From contig NC_080672.1 in assembly GCF_030247195.1 (NCBI RefSeq), positions 362,754,271-362,818,270 on the forward strand: a stretch of 64,000 bases of DNA, read 5' to 3'. The translations under genes were made by a program, and so were the position numbers. The notes under the pieces were generated by a model. That model saw nothing but the letters and a program-made list of their open reading frames with translations, did not search any database and was not told the DNA's origin. Source of the DNA: Topomyia yanbarensis. Its lineage: Eukaryota > Arthropoda > Insecta > Diptera > Culicidae. Of the stretch, positions 53,027 through 64,000 are shown in pieces. Numbering within the stretch: the first letter of the stretch is position 1; every line of letters begins with the position of its first letter.

Positions 53027-56000
53027 CTGTTGAAAACAAAAGGGATAAAGAAAAAAATCCAATAAAGCGAGGCACTCGTGAGCCTAATATGTGAACGCAC
53101 GACCATAACCGTATGAGTATCCTCCGTATGGGTATCCATATCCATATCCATAACCGTATCCCGGGTAGCCACCGTAGTATCCATAGCCGAAGGAGCTAGC
53201 ACCCTTCAGGTCTTGATCCTCGTTTGCCGCTTCTAGGTCATCTGCATCAGCTGGAGCGGCCGCGGCGGGACGGGGGACGATGGGTTGCCGCGCCGCCGGT
53301 TGCTGTGGTGCTGGGATGGCGGAGGCGAGAGCGAGTAGAGCGACTACGGCTAGCAGAATGGTCTGTAAAGAAGGCATGTGTTATCATTATTATTTTTGTT
53401 TTTATAGTATGGTGTATTTTTTAATTTAGATCACTATCCGATTAGAAACAAATAGCACAATTGTAACTCGTACTGATAATTTGTACACAAACTTTCCTAT
53501 TAAATATTGTTATAAAGTTGAAAACGTTAGGTGTTAAAATAACAAAAAATCAATAAAAAATTTCTACGACTCTCACATTTATAAGGTAGATTTTGGTTGA
53601 CGAGAATATTGAGCTATGTTAGAGCAGTTTCAGTTTGTTTCAAAAAGTTGCGAAGCTACTCTGTATCGATTCTTGGTAGTCAACCCAAGGGTGTTGCCAT
53701 CTGACCAAGATAAAGCACTGATTGGTTTTTATTTTTATCGCTGGTTTGCAACCATTAGTATTTTATATCAATCAGGTTCTTTAGGCAAGAAGATGATTTG
53801 GAACGGAAACAATCATATCCCCAGCAAAGCGGTTTTGATTTCTAATTACGAACAGTTTTGCTGCGTACCGTAAAACGGGGGAACATTGATCAATTTTTTA
53901 GTTTTTCGAAAAACTTTCTTCAAATCAGGTAGACGCAATTGTTTGCATTTTTAAAATAAGTACTGGTACCCATATATATTGAAAACGTCCAAATTGTTTG
54001 GTAATTTATTGCGTTTTACTATAAAAATAACATAAATTTGTTGTGAATTTTTATTCGTTGTTTTCGGGGTAACTTTGATCAGCAAAATATGCGTATCAAA
54101 ATTAGAAATAACGCACCAAATATATATACGATATTGTGTTGTCTCGTAAGAAAACAAAATTGCCTGCAAGGATACAGCCGACTTTTATCGAACTTTTTCG
54201 AGAAAATAGTCGAAATTAAATAGCAGTAAAAATCTCGGATTTTTTAGAAAATTATTGGACAAAAATATTCACGGTTTCTAAAAAAGTGATTAGTTCAGTT
54301 GAAGTTGATTGATTTCATTAATATATGAACAAGGAATTGTTTGATCAGATTGAAACGATGCGTGAAAGTTGTATCATTTTCAATTTGAATTTATGTTCAT
54401 AAAAGATACATTAAATGACAAATTAATCGTTGCCGGTAGATGCTGAACATGTTTAGAATATGGTTTGTATTTTATTTGAATGATTTTGTTAGAGGGAATC
54501 ATCTTATCGCACGTCACTGAAAAAAGTCTCATTTGATCAAACTTAACTTGGTGATCAAAGATGCCCCGTTTTACGGTACTTTAAAACTGCTTTATGCTGC
54601 CGTTCTCTTTGTTGCTTCATTAGAAACATGTTTAGAACTGTGTTTTGAATACACAGCACATAACTCAGGCTCGATAGATTTTCGAGTCAGGTAACGACCT
54701 AAGGACACGTGGTGTGGTTAAGTATTAGATACATAATTTTGACTGTTCTATAACATAAAACTAAAAATTTTAAAACTTCGAATTACTTTCCCCAGCTTGA
54801 GCAGGTTTTCTTTTTAGTTTAAAAAGTTGCCACGTCATGTCTTAGGCATTACTGGGCTTAAATCTTTTTTCCTCGGTTTATCCAGTCTGAGTATCTGTGC
54901 TGATAGATTGTTGTTCACAAAGTTGCTGATTGTAATCGATTAATGCCAACAAATGGTTGAATAATTGAAAATAATAGATTAGTTTAAAAGTAAATGCAGA
55001 GTGCATGGTGTTGTACTTGGTTTTAGATTTTTTTTATATAGTAAATTGTAACACATGGGAGCAGGAGAGTTGGCTATAGTGTGTTTAACTGAAGATTGTA
55101 TAGTCTACAGCTCGTATCCAGTCGATAGTTTTGACAGATTGAGATTCATTCGCGAATTTGGTTGCACGCCCTTGAAAGGGGCTATATTTTTGATGTAGCC
55201 GGGATCGTGTCATGTAAATAACCCTTTAATTTTTCACCAATTGCCAATCCCAAACTTCTGTGATTGCATAACGCAGAAATTTAAAAGAGCTTAGCTTAGT
55301 TGACCGCCCGTGAGTTTCCCGTGATTTATCACAGCCTGTTGAAATTGCATACTGCTTCCGAGAACCTAGCTCTACAGCTCCAGTAGGACAACTCTCGAAA
55401 AAAATTTACGCCCAAAGTATTTTCTTTTAGAAATGCCACCTAGTTTACGATCAAATTTCTTTCTGTCCTTCGCGCATTGTTGGCAACATGCAAAATTTAG
55501 ATAAATTGTATATTCCTGTAGAATCTGTTTCTTTTGTGCTAGACAGCGAATTCTGAAGCTTTTGCGGAGATGGATCGAATTATCCTGTTTTTAAATACTA
55601 GCCCATTAGAACCCTGGAAAGGGAGAACCATATTTGAATATTTTGTGTTATTTTTAAAAACTTGGAAATTGCAAATTGCATGCATCTGCAAAAACATCGA
55701 ATAAATTGGGTCTAAAAAAAATTAAAGGTTGTATTCAAGATACGACCTAGGAGACAATAAAAATGCAGCAATTTTCATAAACGTTCAATATCACCCACGA
55801 ACGAAAATTTTACTGTTAGGCTTATCGACTCATTTTAGGACTGAACAGTAGTCTTGATTGGTTGAAATTATTTCGTTCACTCTGGTCATCTTGTATCTTG
55901 CATGTTTATTTTTATTTAATTTCGTCAGTTGTGAAATGGACGGATCCAAAACGTACACTGATGTAGTGAAGACTTCGCAACTTCCAATCACCAAAATTAA

Positions 56001-59000
56001 GCATACGAACGCAGAAATCGGAAAAGAAAACCGAGTGAGAAATTCTACAAAGATCCTTCCGAAAATCTTTAAAATCGATTCCTATGAAACCTTACACGAT
56101 TCACCGACACGGACGACAAAAAATTTCCACAGCCAATGAGATCATTTTTAAACAGGGGCAATTTGTCAAAAGGGCGTAGAAGTTTTTATTTGGATTAAGT
56201 TAAAAAAAATTCTGTTCGATTAGCGTAATTTGGTCAGCAAAAGCATCGGAGAATAAGTCCATGTTTATTTATTTTTTGTGTTGTTTGTCTTGAAAAGAAA
56301 GAACATAATTTAAACCCTAGATTGTTGCACTGGGGTACAAATGTACCCTATCTTCGGAGCCGTGTGAAGACGAAAGTTCGGCATTTACCGACCTGGGACC
56401 CTAACCATAATTCAATTTAGATTTCATAGTAAGAGAAGGAAAAGGTGGTAAAGCCAATTTGCTTTTGGCCTTCGTGGAAGCAGGAGTTAAATTTGGTGTG
56501 GGGTACATTTGTACCCCAGTATGCGGTTACCGTTAGTGTTTTGTTCTGTCGATGGAACTGTGAATCGTGATAATACCAGTTTTAATACTGGTTGTTTTAC
56601 TACGTAAGTAATAATTAGTATTAGGGAACCATTTCTAGTCATTTATTCAATTAATTTAATTTAATTTTGAAGTAGAAAAAAATATTCGTTCTGATTAAAG
56701 CTGATTTTTCCTTTTTTGGCATTGAAAATGTCTTACTGCAGTATCTGGGGCAGGGTGTCATTTTAAAATCTAAAATCAAACGATGTCACGTTTTTGCGTC
56801 ACTATTTTGAACACTATTGACTTTGTTGTTTATGAACGGATTTCCGTCTTGTTAGTACCAAACAATTCGGAATTAACTGAAATTATGTTTTATTGCTCTA
56901 TTGTTTTTATATTTTAATAGCGCACCTTTGAAAAACAAAAACAAGCAAAAATGAATAGATCTCGGAAGACGTGAAAACTCCCATACATCAGTCAATCTAT
57001 CCCAGGCAGAGCCGACAATAAGGAGCACCTAAGCAACTCAATCAGATACGGGAGGCTATTTATAGAGGTACCGCGTGTTCGTTTGCGTCAGTCCTTGCTC
57101 CATTTTCGCACGAGTAAGACCTGGACAATACTGTCCGGACGATGCGATAAGTTCGAGTCGACAAACATGATGATTTGCAAAGTGAGTGGGTAGAGTGGGC
57201 TTGGGTTTGAACACTGCAGAGTACAACGTGTTTGTATGCTGCTTGTGAGTTTGCGTTGTGAATGGACAAAGGGAACAAATACTTCGAATATAGGGTAAGG
57301 TGGGGCAAATCCGACCTAGTAAATGGTTTTGGCTGTAAAATGCTCATTTTACATCGCATCAAGTCGTTTTATATACCAAATTAAAGGTTAGACTCCTGGG
57401 CAACTTCTTATATATAGCATTTTATTTGGATCTTGGTAATATTTTGTGATACAAGCGTTTTACAAAAATGTTCATTTTTGCTGTTTTCAAAAATGGTGGG
57501 GTAAACCCGACCCCCTATGTTTTTGGTTGATTTAGTGCAGATATTATCCAAATTTTATGGTTTTTCAATGATAAATCAATCAATGTTGTGTTATTGAAAT
57601 GTAACATGAAGAAAATGGAGTTCAATGTCAATTTTGGAATGCTAAAATCACGAGCAGTAGCACGTAATGATATTCCCATTTGCATCGGAGCAATTGCTCG
57701 ACGAATACTATAATCATCACGTTTTGTGTCTTTGCATAAAAATAATAAATAATAACAATAAAAATATATTTCTATTTGAAAAATAAAAATTTTCTTAGCA
57801 AAAAAGCGGTCGGATTTACCCCAATATTTAGTGGTCGGATTTGCCCCACCACGTAATTTTCCATTACGATGCAATTAAAAAATAATATGAAAAAGGTTGA
57901 AGTAAATTCTTCTATGCACTTTGTAGGACTTTAATCAAAGAATTTAAATCCACTAACATTTATTATGCAATCACTTTAACAATCAGAAATATCCTGTAGT
58001 CAATGATGCACAAAAGTCAAATCAAAAGTTGTAATAACACACTTTTTGTCGTTTGAACATCTCAATGTAGACTAATGAAATGCTGTCATACCACCATTAT
58101 GATTATTTTCGATGCTCTACACGACAGCATTGATATTAGTTCGCATAGTGCTTCTGATTTTCGATAACAGAGGAGGATCGGGTTTACCCAACGGTCGGAT
58201 TTGCCCCACCTTACCCTACGTGATGTGTTTTGGCGCTAAGGCATCTGGTATGTTTATGTATGTTTAAAGAACGGGAAAACTTAGTTGGGCGTCTACTGAA
58301 ATGCGGGGGTGTGTTGAAGATGTTGCTGGGTGACCGGGGGTTTATTTTAGAGCAGTGTCAGAATTGATTTTCGTTTTAAAATGGTTAGAATTAAGCGATC
58401 TTTCGTAGCCAACTTAAAAGTAAAACCGTCTGACGAAGAGAAAACATCGATTAGTTATTATCCCAGGTTTGCAAGCATTAGTATTTTATGTTTATATAGG
58501 AGGGATATTTTATATAGGAGGCTCAAAGCAAAAATGGAACGGAAACTATCACCTTGCGTTTTGCTTTTATTTTTTCAAACATTAAAACTGGTATACGCTG
58601 CTGTTTTCTTTGTTGCTTCATTTGAAACACGCTTAGAACGTCTGTGGTAAAGTTCTAGATTCATAATTGTAAAAGTTCTCTATAATATAATACTGAAAAT
58701 TTCAAAACTAGAACTTTAGAAGAATTAATTATGGAAAATTTAATTGGAAAATATTCTATATTTCGTTGCAAAACCGAATATTTAATTTAGAGAGCGTGGG
58801 CTTAAACTCAGTAGAGTGCTGATTGCATAGATTGTATTTCACAAAGTGGCTAATTGTAATCGATTAATGCTAAGAAAGAATTGATTAATTGAAATAATCG
58901 ATTAGATTAACCCTCCGGCACTCGCGCCAATGGCTCCCCGAATGAGCAACCGCTGGTGCTGGAAGAATATTTCGTTAGAGTATGGAATCTTGAAAAAGTT

Positions 59001-61712
59001 GCATTATCAATGTCACCGTGGTTGTATCCTGTACACAACCCTTTAATTTTTATTCTCCATTTTTTATAGCTTTTTTAGCTTTGCAAGTGTAATTTGCGCA
59101 CAGTGACTGCTACAACAATAGCGTTGCATGTTACCAATGTATTACTGATCAGAAATAATTTTTTCATTTCAATTTACACCCCTTTTTGATTTTTTTTTCC
59201 AAAACCCAATTTTTCAACTTTCACTCTTCCAAATAATTGCACTTTTTCAAAAATCTCGAAATTATATTTTATACTGTTTCTTGGCCATTCTTTCAACTTT
59301 TAGAATCACTTGATTTTTTCTTTCAAATCGATCGAAAATTTGCAAAGTTAGTCACGATTTTTTCACTTTTATTTTGTTCAAGCCAACTTATGTATGATTG
59401 ATACAATAAATTCCGTGCTTTCACCTATACAGCTGTTTTTGCAATTAAAAAACGAAGAAAATGATATATTATACATTTCCTTTTTTTTGCATTTTTGCCT
59501 GCAAATTGCGATCAAACGCATGGGGTATGTTTGTACTCCAGTGCAACGTTCTAAGGTAAAACAAACTAAGTGTAAAATTTTATGGTTAAACGTCATTGCA
59601 TCGTAGTGAGTTTGTCAGCAAAAAGGTTTTTCTAGCAATATAAGGTTTTAAATTTCATACTAATTGACAAACAAAGCTGTAATTTTATTACAAAATATTA
59701 TTCTAAATGTCATTTCGAATTTTAACGAAAATCTTCCAAAATGTGATAGTTATCGAGATATTTGAAATTATTTGGAAACTTAATAATTAGTAAATGTCTT
59801 TTTTCTAAGTTATTCGCGTTTCTCCAACATGAACCAATCACCATCAAATATTTATCATTTTAAACAGAAAAAGTTTGGCTCATGGAGAAGTTAACAGTAA
59901 GAAAGTTATCCTAACGAAGGCTTATTTTTCTTATTCTTACCATTTGCAGTCAAAAACACAATTTTCTTATCGAATATGATTTTAAATGCCATTATAAATC
60001 AAAATACTCCTGATAAAATTTTTCGAAAAGTTGTAGTTTTCGAGATATTTTAAATTCTGTTTCAACAAAAACAATTGTTTTGTTTTATTACGACTTTTTC
60101 AAAAGTTAGTGATATTCCTCTTTTAAGAGCATTACGGTTTTCAAAAAGATACATAAAATTTTCTGTAACTTTTTTCTGACGTATTGAGAACTATTTGACA
60201 AGAAAATAATGAATACATGTTTCAACTATAGGGTCTATTGAATTATTTTCATGTAGCATACAAAAGCAAAATAAAAACATGACTAAAAATAACAATTCAA
60301 AATTCAAAATAAAATTCAAGAAAAAATCAACTTTATGAAATGTCTATAAAAAATATAGATATGGACTCGTTAGGCACCAAACAACGCACGTGTTGGTCAT
60401 TAACGGCTCGACCTTTTTCATGTTATAGAGATATTTAAGAAATACGCCCAAATTAAGATCGGAAATAAGTAAGTTTATTAGGTTATTCAAATATTGATGT
60501 TGTGAGATATATTTGCAATCGCATTTTATATCGCAAATGTCTAAGTTGACAGTTGTTATAGCTTTAATAACAATTCTGCATGCCAATGAGTAATCTGTAA
60601 CTTTTTCTGTGAAATTAAGAATGTACAATGGCGAATTGTTAGTACATCAAATGTTATACAAAGCCACCTATCGCTTAAATGCGAAAGAATTATTTTTCTT
60701 TTGTCGTTTACGGTGAGCAACTCTGCAAAACAATAAGTCGGAATTCTCTCTTACTACAGTGGCCAGCTCACGACGAAGAGTTTTTAAAGAAAGATAAATT
60801 GTGGAAACAGTGACGATTTTCGCAGAATAAATCTATGTTGTTCATTATTAAAAAATTATTTTTTCGATCATAAAAACATTCAAATTTTATTCAATTTAAA
60901 ATTCTCTCGATCAAGAACGAAATGTACTATGGGAGAACTTCTGAAAAAACGGGTCGACCGACGTATTGATTGACATTTAAAAAAAAAGAATGCCGTAAAT
61001 TCACCAATTTTCACTATTTTCACCGAATTTTTTTTTTACAAACGCATCAAGAGATGTTCTTCTAGATATCCTTTAGCTGTTTTGGCAAATGTTTTGGGCT
61101 GTTACAACTAACATCCCCAAATGAGCTTTTCCTCATCTAACATTTCTGACCATAAATTAGGTGAAAAATATCAAGTAAATAAATAAATTAATAATTCAAC
61201 TGTGCACTTAAAATTCACATAAAATGCGCTAAATTTAACAGATTTCAACTCGATTGATTAGCCACACAATCGGTGCCCATCAATTAGATCACTCGAACAA
61301 AGGCCTACTCGTGAAACAACAATCTAACGTTTTTCTAACATTTTTCTGAAACGGAGCTACTTAGCACTGAACCAGCATCGAAGTATCCCTTTCGAGCTTC
61401 AAGCCCATACAAAACTCTTAAGTTGAAACAGTATTTTCTGGTAGCAACGCATTAATTTAAAAAAAAAACTAGTAATTTTGAATCCCTGATGGCACATTCA
61501 CTAACGATGATCACACCGTTGAAAAACCGAACAAGGAACAACGATTTTTATCACCAGCAAACAACGAAAGACTTCAATGTTCTTAAGCGACGAACCACAA
61601 CACCACACACCGATTTCCACTTGGTATTGTCAACCGAATATTTCTGACTATCCGCTATCCTTATAGGTAGTACATTCTGCCAATCAACACTTACTGCTTT
61701 GAACGATGCCAT
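52980..61712 (-). CDS. Small secreted Gly/Tyr-rich protein, three exons, 108 residues
   Basis: Reconstructed as exon 1 61712-61695, exon 2 53362-53101, exon 3 53026-52980 (327 nt including stop). Exon 1 encodes MASFKA and exon 2 opens TILLAVVALLALASAIPAP: together a textbook signal peptide with probable cleavage after Ala-Ser-Ala. The mature protein has a Pro/Ala-rich acidic region (DADDLEAANEDQDLKGASS) then repeated GYGYG units, and ends GGLYGGYWY. Such proteins are usual in insect cuticle, eggshell or other extracellular matrices; the exact family is not recognised. Splice phases match at both junctions. Without the splices, an ORF 53377-53084 starting MPSLQ would also encode a secreted product, so exon 1 and exon 3 are inferences, exon 2 nearly certain. 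Confidence 0.65.
53101..53362 (-). CDS. Exon 2, main exon of secreted Gly/Tyr-rich protein
   Basis: The acceptor TGCCTTCTTTACAG ends at 53363. The exon carries the hydrophobic signal core, the acidic Pro/Ala region and most GYG repeats (53101-53200). The donor is taken as C-GTGCGT at 53100 because it has the best consensus and keeps the frame into exon 3. Unspliced, the frame would stop six codons later. Confidence 0.85.
53380..53867. repeat. Duplicated segment D, copy 1 (left part)
   Basis: From about 53590 the sequence matches 58345-58560 in direct orientation: AGAGCAGTKTCAG, GTTTGCAAGCATTAGTATTTTAT-like and GGAACGGAAAC blocks. It is interrupted at 53868 by a MITE and continues at 54579-55010. 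Small peptides readable from both copies (both with TISILY or SISILC) look like degenerate shared sequence and not genes. Lies in intron 1 of the secreted-protein gene. Confidence 0.55.
53868..54576. mobile_element. MITE with CCGTAAAACGGGG ends and TA duplication
   Basis: Inverted termini CCGTAAAACGGGGGAACATT and, in reverse complement, CCGTAAAACGGGGCATCTTT, each continuing to TTGATCA. TA flanks at 53866-53867 and 54577-54578. The paralogous segment at about 58560 lacks it. Probably Tc1/mariner-type and non-autonomous. Confidence 0.82.
54579..55010. repeat. Duplicated segment D, copy 1 (right part)
   Basis: CTTTAAAACTGCTTTATGCTG and TTTGTTGCTTCATTAGAAAC match 58580-58630, and GATTGTAATCGATTAATGC matches 58852. 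Same orientation as copy 2. Confidence 0.6.
55350..55402 (+). repeat. Interspersed repeat 'R', 3' tail only
   Basis: TTCCGAGAACCTAGCTCTAC then AGCTCCAGTAGGACAACTCT and an A-run: a severely 5'-truncated copy, as expected for target-primed insertion. Confidence 0.65.
55403..56331. other. Intron 1 of the secreted-protein gene, no gene called
   Basis: A frame with ATG at 55936 encodes 67 polar residues (MDGSKTYTDVVKTSQLPITK onward) to 56139. It resembles nothing I recognise and may be a fragment of a retroelement ORF1. Confidence 0.25.
56332..56517. repeat. Short element bounded by GGGGTACA palindromes
   Basis: CTGGGGTACAAATGTACCC at the left and GGGGTACATTTGTACCCCAG at the right are inverted relative to each other, as would be the ends of a foldback of about 190 bp. 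The right end is followed by CCGTTAGTGTTTTGT, as at 3306-3322. Confidence 0.5.
57293..58216. mobile_element. DNA element with GGGTAAGGTGGGGCAAATCC ends
   Basis: Perfect inverted termini of 24 bp starting GGGTAAGGTGGGGCAAATCC at 57293 and at the right end (58193-58216). TA at 57291-57292 and 58217-58218. GGTCGGATTTRCCCC-like motifs recur inside (57495-57515, 57808-57850, 58175-58190). It is 924 bp with no transposase, hence non-autonomous. Confidence 0.85.
58345..58910. repeat. Duplicated segment D, copy 2
   Basis: Counterpart of 53590-55010 without the MITE. Provides the empty site that confirms the insertion 53868-54576. No coding capacity recognised. Confidence 0.6.
58911..61688. other. 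First 2.8 kb of intron 1 of the secreted-protein gene, no gene seen
   Basis: AT-rich with many homopolymer runs. ORFs such as 60344-60628 show no domain. A GGGGTATGTTTGTACTCCAG block at 59521-59540 is another relative of the GGGGTACA palindrome. Confidence 0.35.
61695..61712 (-). CDS. Exon 1 coding part (six codons) of secreted Gly/Tyr-rich protein
   Basis: CAAAAATGG start context, ATG GCA TCG TTC AAA GCA, then a perfect donor GTAAGTG at 61694. Very short first coding exons followed by a long intron are common in insect cuticle-type genes. Phase 0 matches exon 2. Confidence 0.6.
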
Positions 61713-61783
61713 TTTTGTTCGCGACTCTGGGGGTGCTTTGTTTACACTATCACAGCGACTGTTGAGTTTTGCTAACGTTCGAG

Positions 61784-61822
61784 AACTGACTGCCGATAAG
61801 AAGTTTTCCGAGCACTTTTATA
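61784..61822 (-). promoter_or_regulatory. Core promoter: TATA box and initiator
   Basis: On the minus strand TATAAAAG (61822-61815) lies about 35 bp upstream of TCAGTT (61789-61784), the arthropod initiator, predicting transcription start at about 61787. The start codon follows 75 nt later at 61712. This is the standard arrangement of strongly expressed insect structural genes. Confidence 0.7.
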
Positions 61823-63560
61823 GCTGATTGCAAGAACAGTTGGCCACTGACTACCGACTAGTTCTAGCTAGCAGCTGCCACTAATAGTATGGTGAATAGC
61901 TCTAAATGGCGGCCAAAGTCCCGTACCAATGCTTAGTAGCCGCGGGGTGAAATTGATAGGTGGTGGAGACGCGTGATGATTTGATTAGAAGCAATGGCAT
62001 GGCTTGTACGATTACCATTCCCTTCCCCTCCCGATCCACTCAGGTGACTCACAACACACGACGAACATCTTAAATATCGTAGTAGCCCCAGCAGCAGCAG
62101 CGAGGTTTTCCATGCGGTTCTACTACGATGGCATGTTTTCAATGTCACTTTGCTTGTTAGGTTGGGTTTGGGAATCGCCAACCGCCCCTTGGCCGTTGGC
62201 CGTTGCGGGTATGGTTCATCGCATTGTTCTTGGCCTGACCACGCCAACTGGATGGAAATGGGGACGCGAGTAAGCTCGACTGCCAATTATCTGAGCGGCG
62301 CGGTCGAGGGATGAAGATGCGTTTTTTGCTGCTGGTAGCTAATGTTCTTCGTTTGTTTTTATGCGTCGGTGGGAGTTTTCTTCGGCGCAACGCTCGAAAA
62401 TCGATAGCTGATTTGAAGATGCGAAAACAAACCGAACGTGGAGGTGTGGGAGTAACCATAAAAATAACATAGTGGAAAATTGTGTACATGGTCAATTATT
62501 TATGGGTTATTTGCAATGGGAAATACGAGGTTCCGTATATGAGGGCACTTTTGTGATGAATAGTATGAGAAATTATGTTTATTTGAATTCCTACCGTGAA
62601 CGCGTGGGTGTTTGTTTGAATTACAATTCAATAAGATACAAGCTTCAGATAGCTTTGTTATGTAATTAAATAGGTCAAGATTTATTTATTCGAATGCTTG
62701 CTCCATCTGATTATCAAGAACTTTCTAACGATACTGATTATTTCCGAATGAAAGTGAAACTTTGATTATTGAGTAATACAGAAATAAACAAATAATTGGG
62801 ATAAGCAATCTTTACCATTTACTTAAATAAAACTATAAAAAACATAAACACACATGTTACTTGCATTGGTTGAATGGAAGTAAGCGATTCTAATGGCTGT
62901 GGTTTTATCATTATTTATTTATCCAATTACTGCAAAATAGGTGCCTAATTGACTTCAATCAGAGATAGTTCAGCTAACGGTATGTTTACATAGGTTGCAT
63001 CAGCAACCGAAAATACATTGCATGCTGATTGAGAAACGGTTTGCATAAAAATAGATTCCTTGATTAATCTACATATTATCAATGCGATACAATTTGTGTC
63101 AGGATTGATGCATGGTGTAAAATTCTTTTGGTTAACCACCAATGGAGCAAAAGTTCATAACGCTCCTCATTTCAATCATTAATCTTATCTCATTTCCAAC
63201 AATCAAGTCATACACAAAAATAACGTTCATGCAATAATTAACAAAAAAAACCTATTTTAATTCACCTAGCGGTGCAATTATGCCTTTCTCAATCATGAAT
63301 CAAGAGAATATTATTATACATCACATGACAACTATATACAGGAAAATAAATCATTATTCGAGTTCTAAAATTTTGAAAAAGAAAAAACAGCCACGGTAAT
63401 ATTGAACTGAAAAAAAAGGTGCGAAATCGGCAAAGTCCCAAAAAGTCGATTTTTATAAAAAAAAATTTTTCGAGATAACATAAAATATCGACGTTTCGTG
63501 CATTTTAAAGATGTTTGGCATCAAAAATACGAATTCGATTTTTGAAATTTCATGGGGTCC
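61823..63560. other. Region upstream of the secreted-protein gene, no gene seen
   Basis: Relatively GC-rich between 61990 and 62420, which yields overlapping shadow ORFs on both strands without domains. Could include regulatory DNA for the minus-strand promoter. From about 63150 the sequence is repeat-like (CACCTAGCGGTGCAATTATG followed by CCTTTCTCAATC is a common culicine phrase). Confidence 0.35.
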
Positions 63561-63569
63561 CCCCTTTGA

Positions 63570-64000
63570 AAAAAAAAATTGAGTTCCGGCTTATATGGGA
63601 ATTTCATATGTGACCGGACGATTTAGTCTATATTTCCGGAACCATATAAGCGATCCGTACGAAATTTTATAGACATCTATGGGGATATTATAGCTATAAT
63701 TTGGGACTAAGTTTGTGAAAATCGGCCCAACCATTTCCGGGAAACTGATGTGAGTTCGTAAATTTTGAAAGATGGCCGCTTTTCCCGGGCACTTCCGGAA
63801 CCGTCTATGGTGGTCAATGTAGTCAACGAAAGTTTGGTTGGCCGTCGGTGACCTAGAACAGCAAATTTAAGTTGTTTGAGAGACATTTTAGCGAAATTTT
63901 TACCTTTTTTGCTTTCATCGGAGTATCGGTTTGAATCACAATTTGCTATGTGGTCGCACGCCACAACCTGTAACTCCGGAACCGGAATCGGATCGAGATT
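63570..64000 (-). repeat. Culicine-type repeat, inverted copy of 46990-47415
   Basis: GTTCCGGCTTATATGGGAAT, CCCGGGCACTTCCGGAACCG and the final GGAACCGGAATCGGATCG run in the reverse order and strand of the unit at 46990-47415. The copy continues beyond the window edge. Confidence 0.7.

Noticed and set aside
52948..53202. Minus-strand ORF with TVMVVRSH and a hydrophobic stretch
   Set aside because: Out-of-frame shadow of the GYG-rich exon; its tail reads through the intron and the terminal exon in the wrong frame.
55936..56139. 67-codon ORF within intron 1 of the secreted-protein gene
   Set aside because: Unrecognised, on the opposite strand to the host gene, surrounded by repeats.
61933..62495. 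Overlapping ORFs on both strands in a GC-richer patch
   Set aside because: No domains, no signal of codon preference, mutually overlapping; composition alone explains them.

Overview
The window is eukaryotic and almost certainly from a mosquito, probably culicine and Aedes-like. The evidence is a dipteran-type myosin V gene with short phase-matched exons and very large TE-filled introns, an insect-type TATA plus TCAGT initiator promoter, and repeats I associate with culicine genomes: tRNA-derived SINEs, the 'CCGACTTCCGGTTCCGG' repeat, and the 'cctttctcaatatgag' type repeat. The species call is inference.

Two host genes can be supported. (1) Myosin V (didum/dilute class), plus strand, 11166-39682. 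Eleven exons encode about 1,873 residues and run to the stop codon; only a short N-terminal exon, apparently upstream of the window, is missing. Motor, six IQ motifs, coiled coil and DIL cargo-binding tail are all intact. The largest intron (13933-34425, about 20.5 kb) is packed with transposons. (2) A small secreted Gly/Tyr-rich protein (cuticle- or eggshell-like), minus strand, 61787 down to 52980. I reconstruct three exons: a six-codon first exon next to a TATA/initiator promoter, an 8.3-kb intron full of MITEs, the main exon, and a short C-terminal exon after a 74-nt intron.

Most of the rest is nested mobile DNA. 1-11165: a TA-flanked pogo/Tigger-like element (1328-6206) inserted in an interspersed repeat and itself carrying a hAT-type element (1840-4739); a foldback; a 1-kb duplication; a tRNA-type SINE. 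14009-21273: a young Ty3/gypsy retrotransposon (mdg1/412-like) with LTRs that look identical, intact gag and pol, a tRNA-Arg-type primer site and a T-TTT-TTA slippery heptamer joining gag to pol. 22025-24304: an antisense degenerate non-LTR retrotransposon. 25.3-33.7 kb: tandem repeats, a second SINE, a decayed TE gene of the SDG...QYKN...HGKG type, and an element with 130-bp inverted arrays of a 16-bp motif and a 9-bp target duplication (29516-32384). 38176-38999: a long palindrome interrupted by a hAT MITE. 40711-44796: an older, broken mag-like Ty3 element sitting inside a SINE. 48635-51610: a 5'-truncated R1-clade retrotransposon bracketed by copies of one repeat. 53.6-58.9 kb: a duplication and two TA-flanked DNA elements.

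I see no bacterial-style operon, CRISPR array, rRNA or functional tRNA gene. The points of most interest are the two-gene reconstruction (including the far-upstream first exon of the secreted-protein gene), a 21-nt myosin loop-2 microexon, the frameshift site, and several foldbacks that would form long double-stranded RNA inside transcribed introns.
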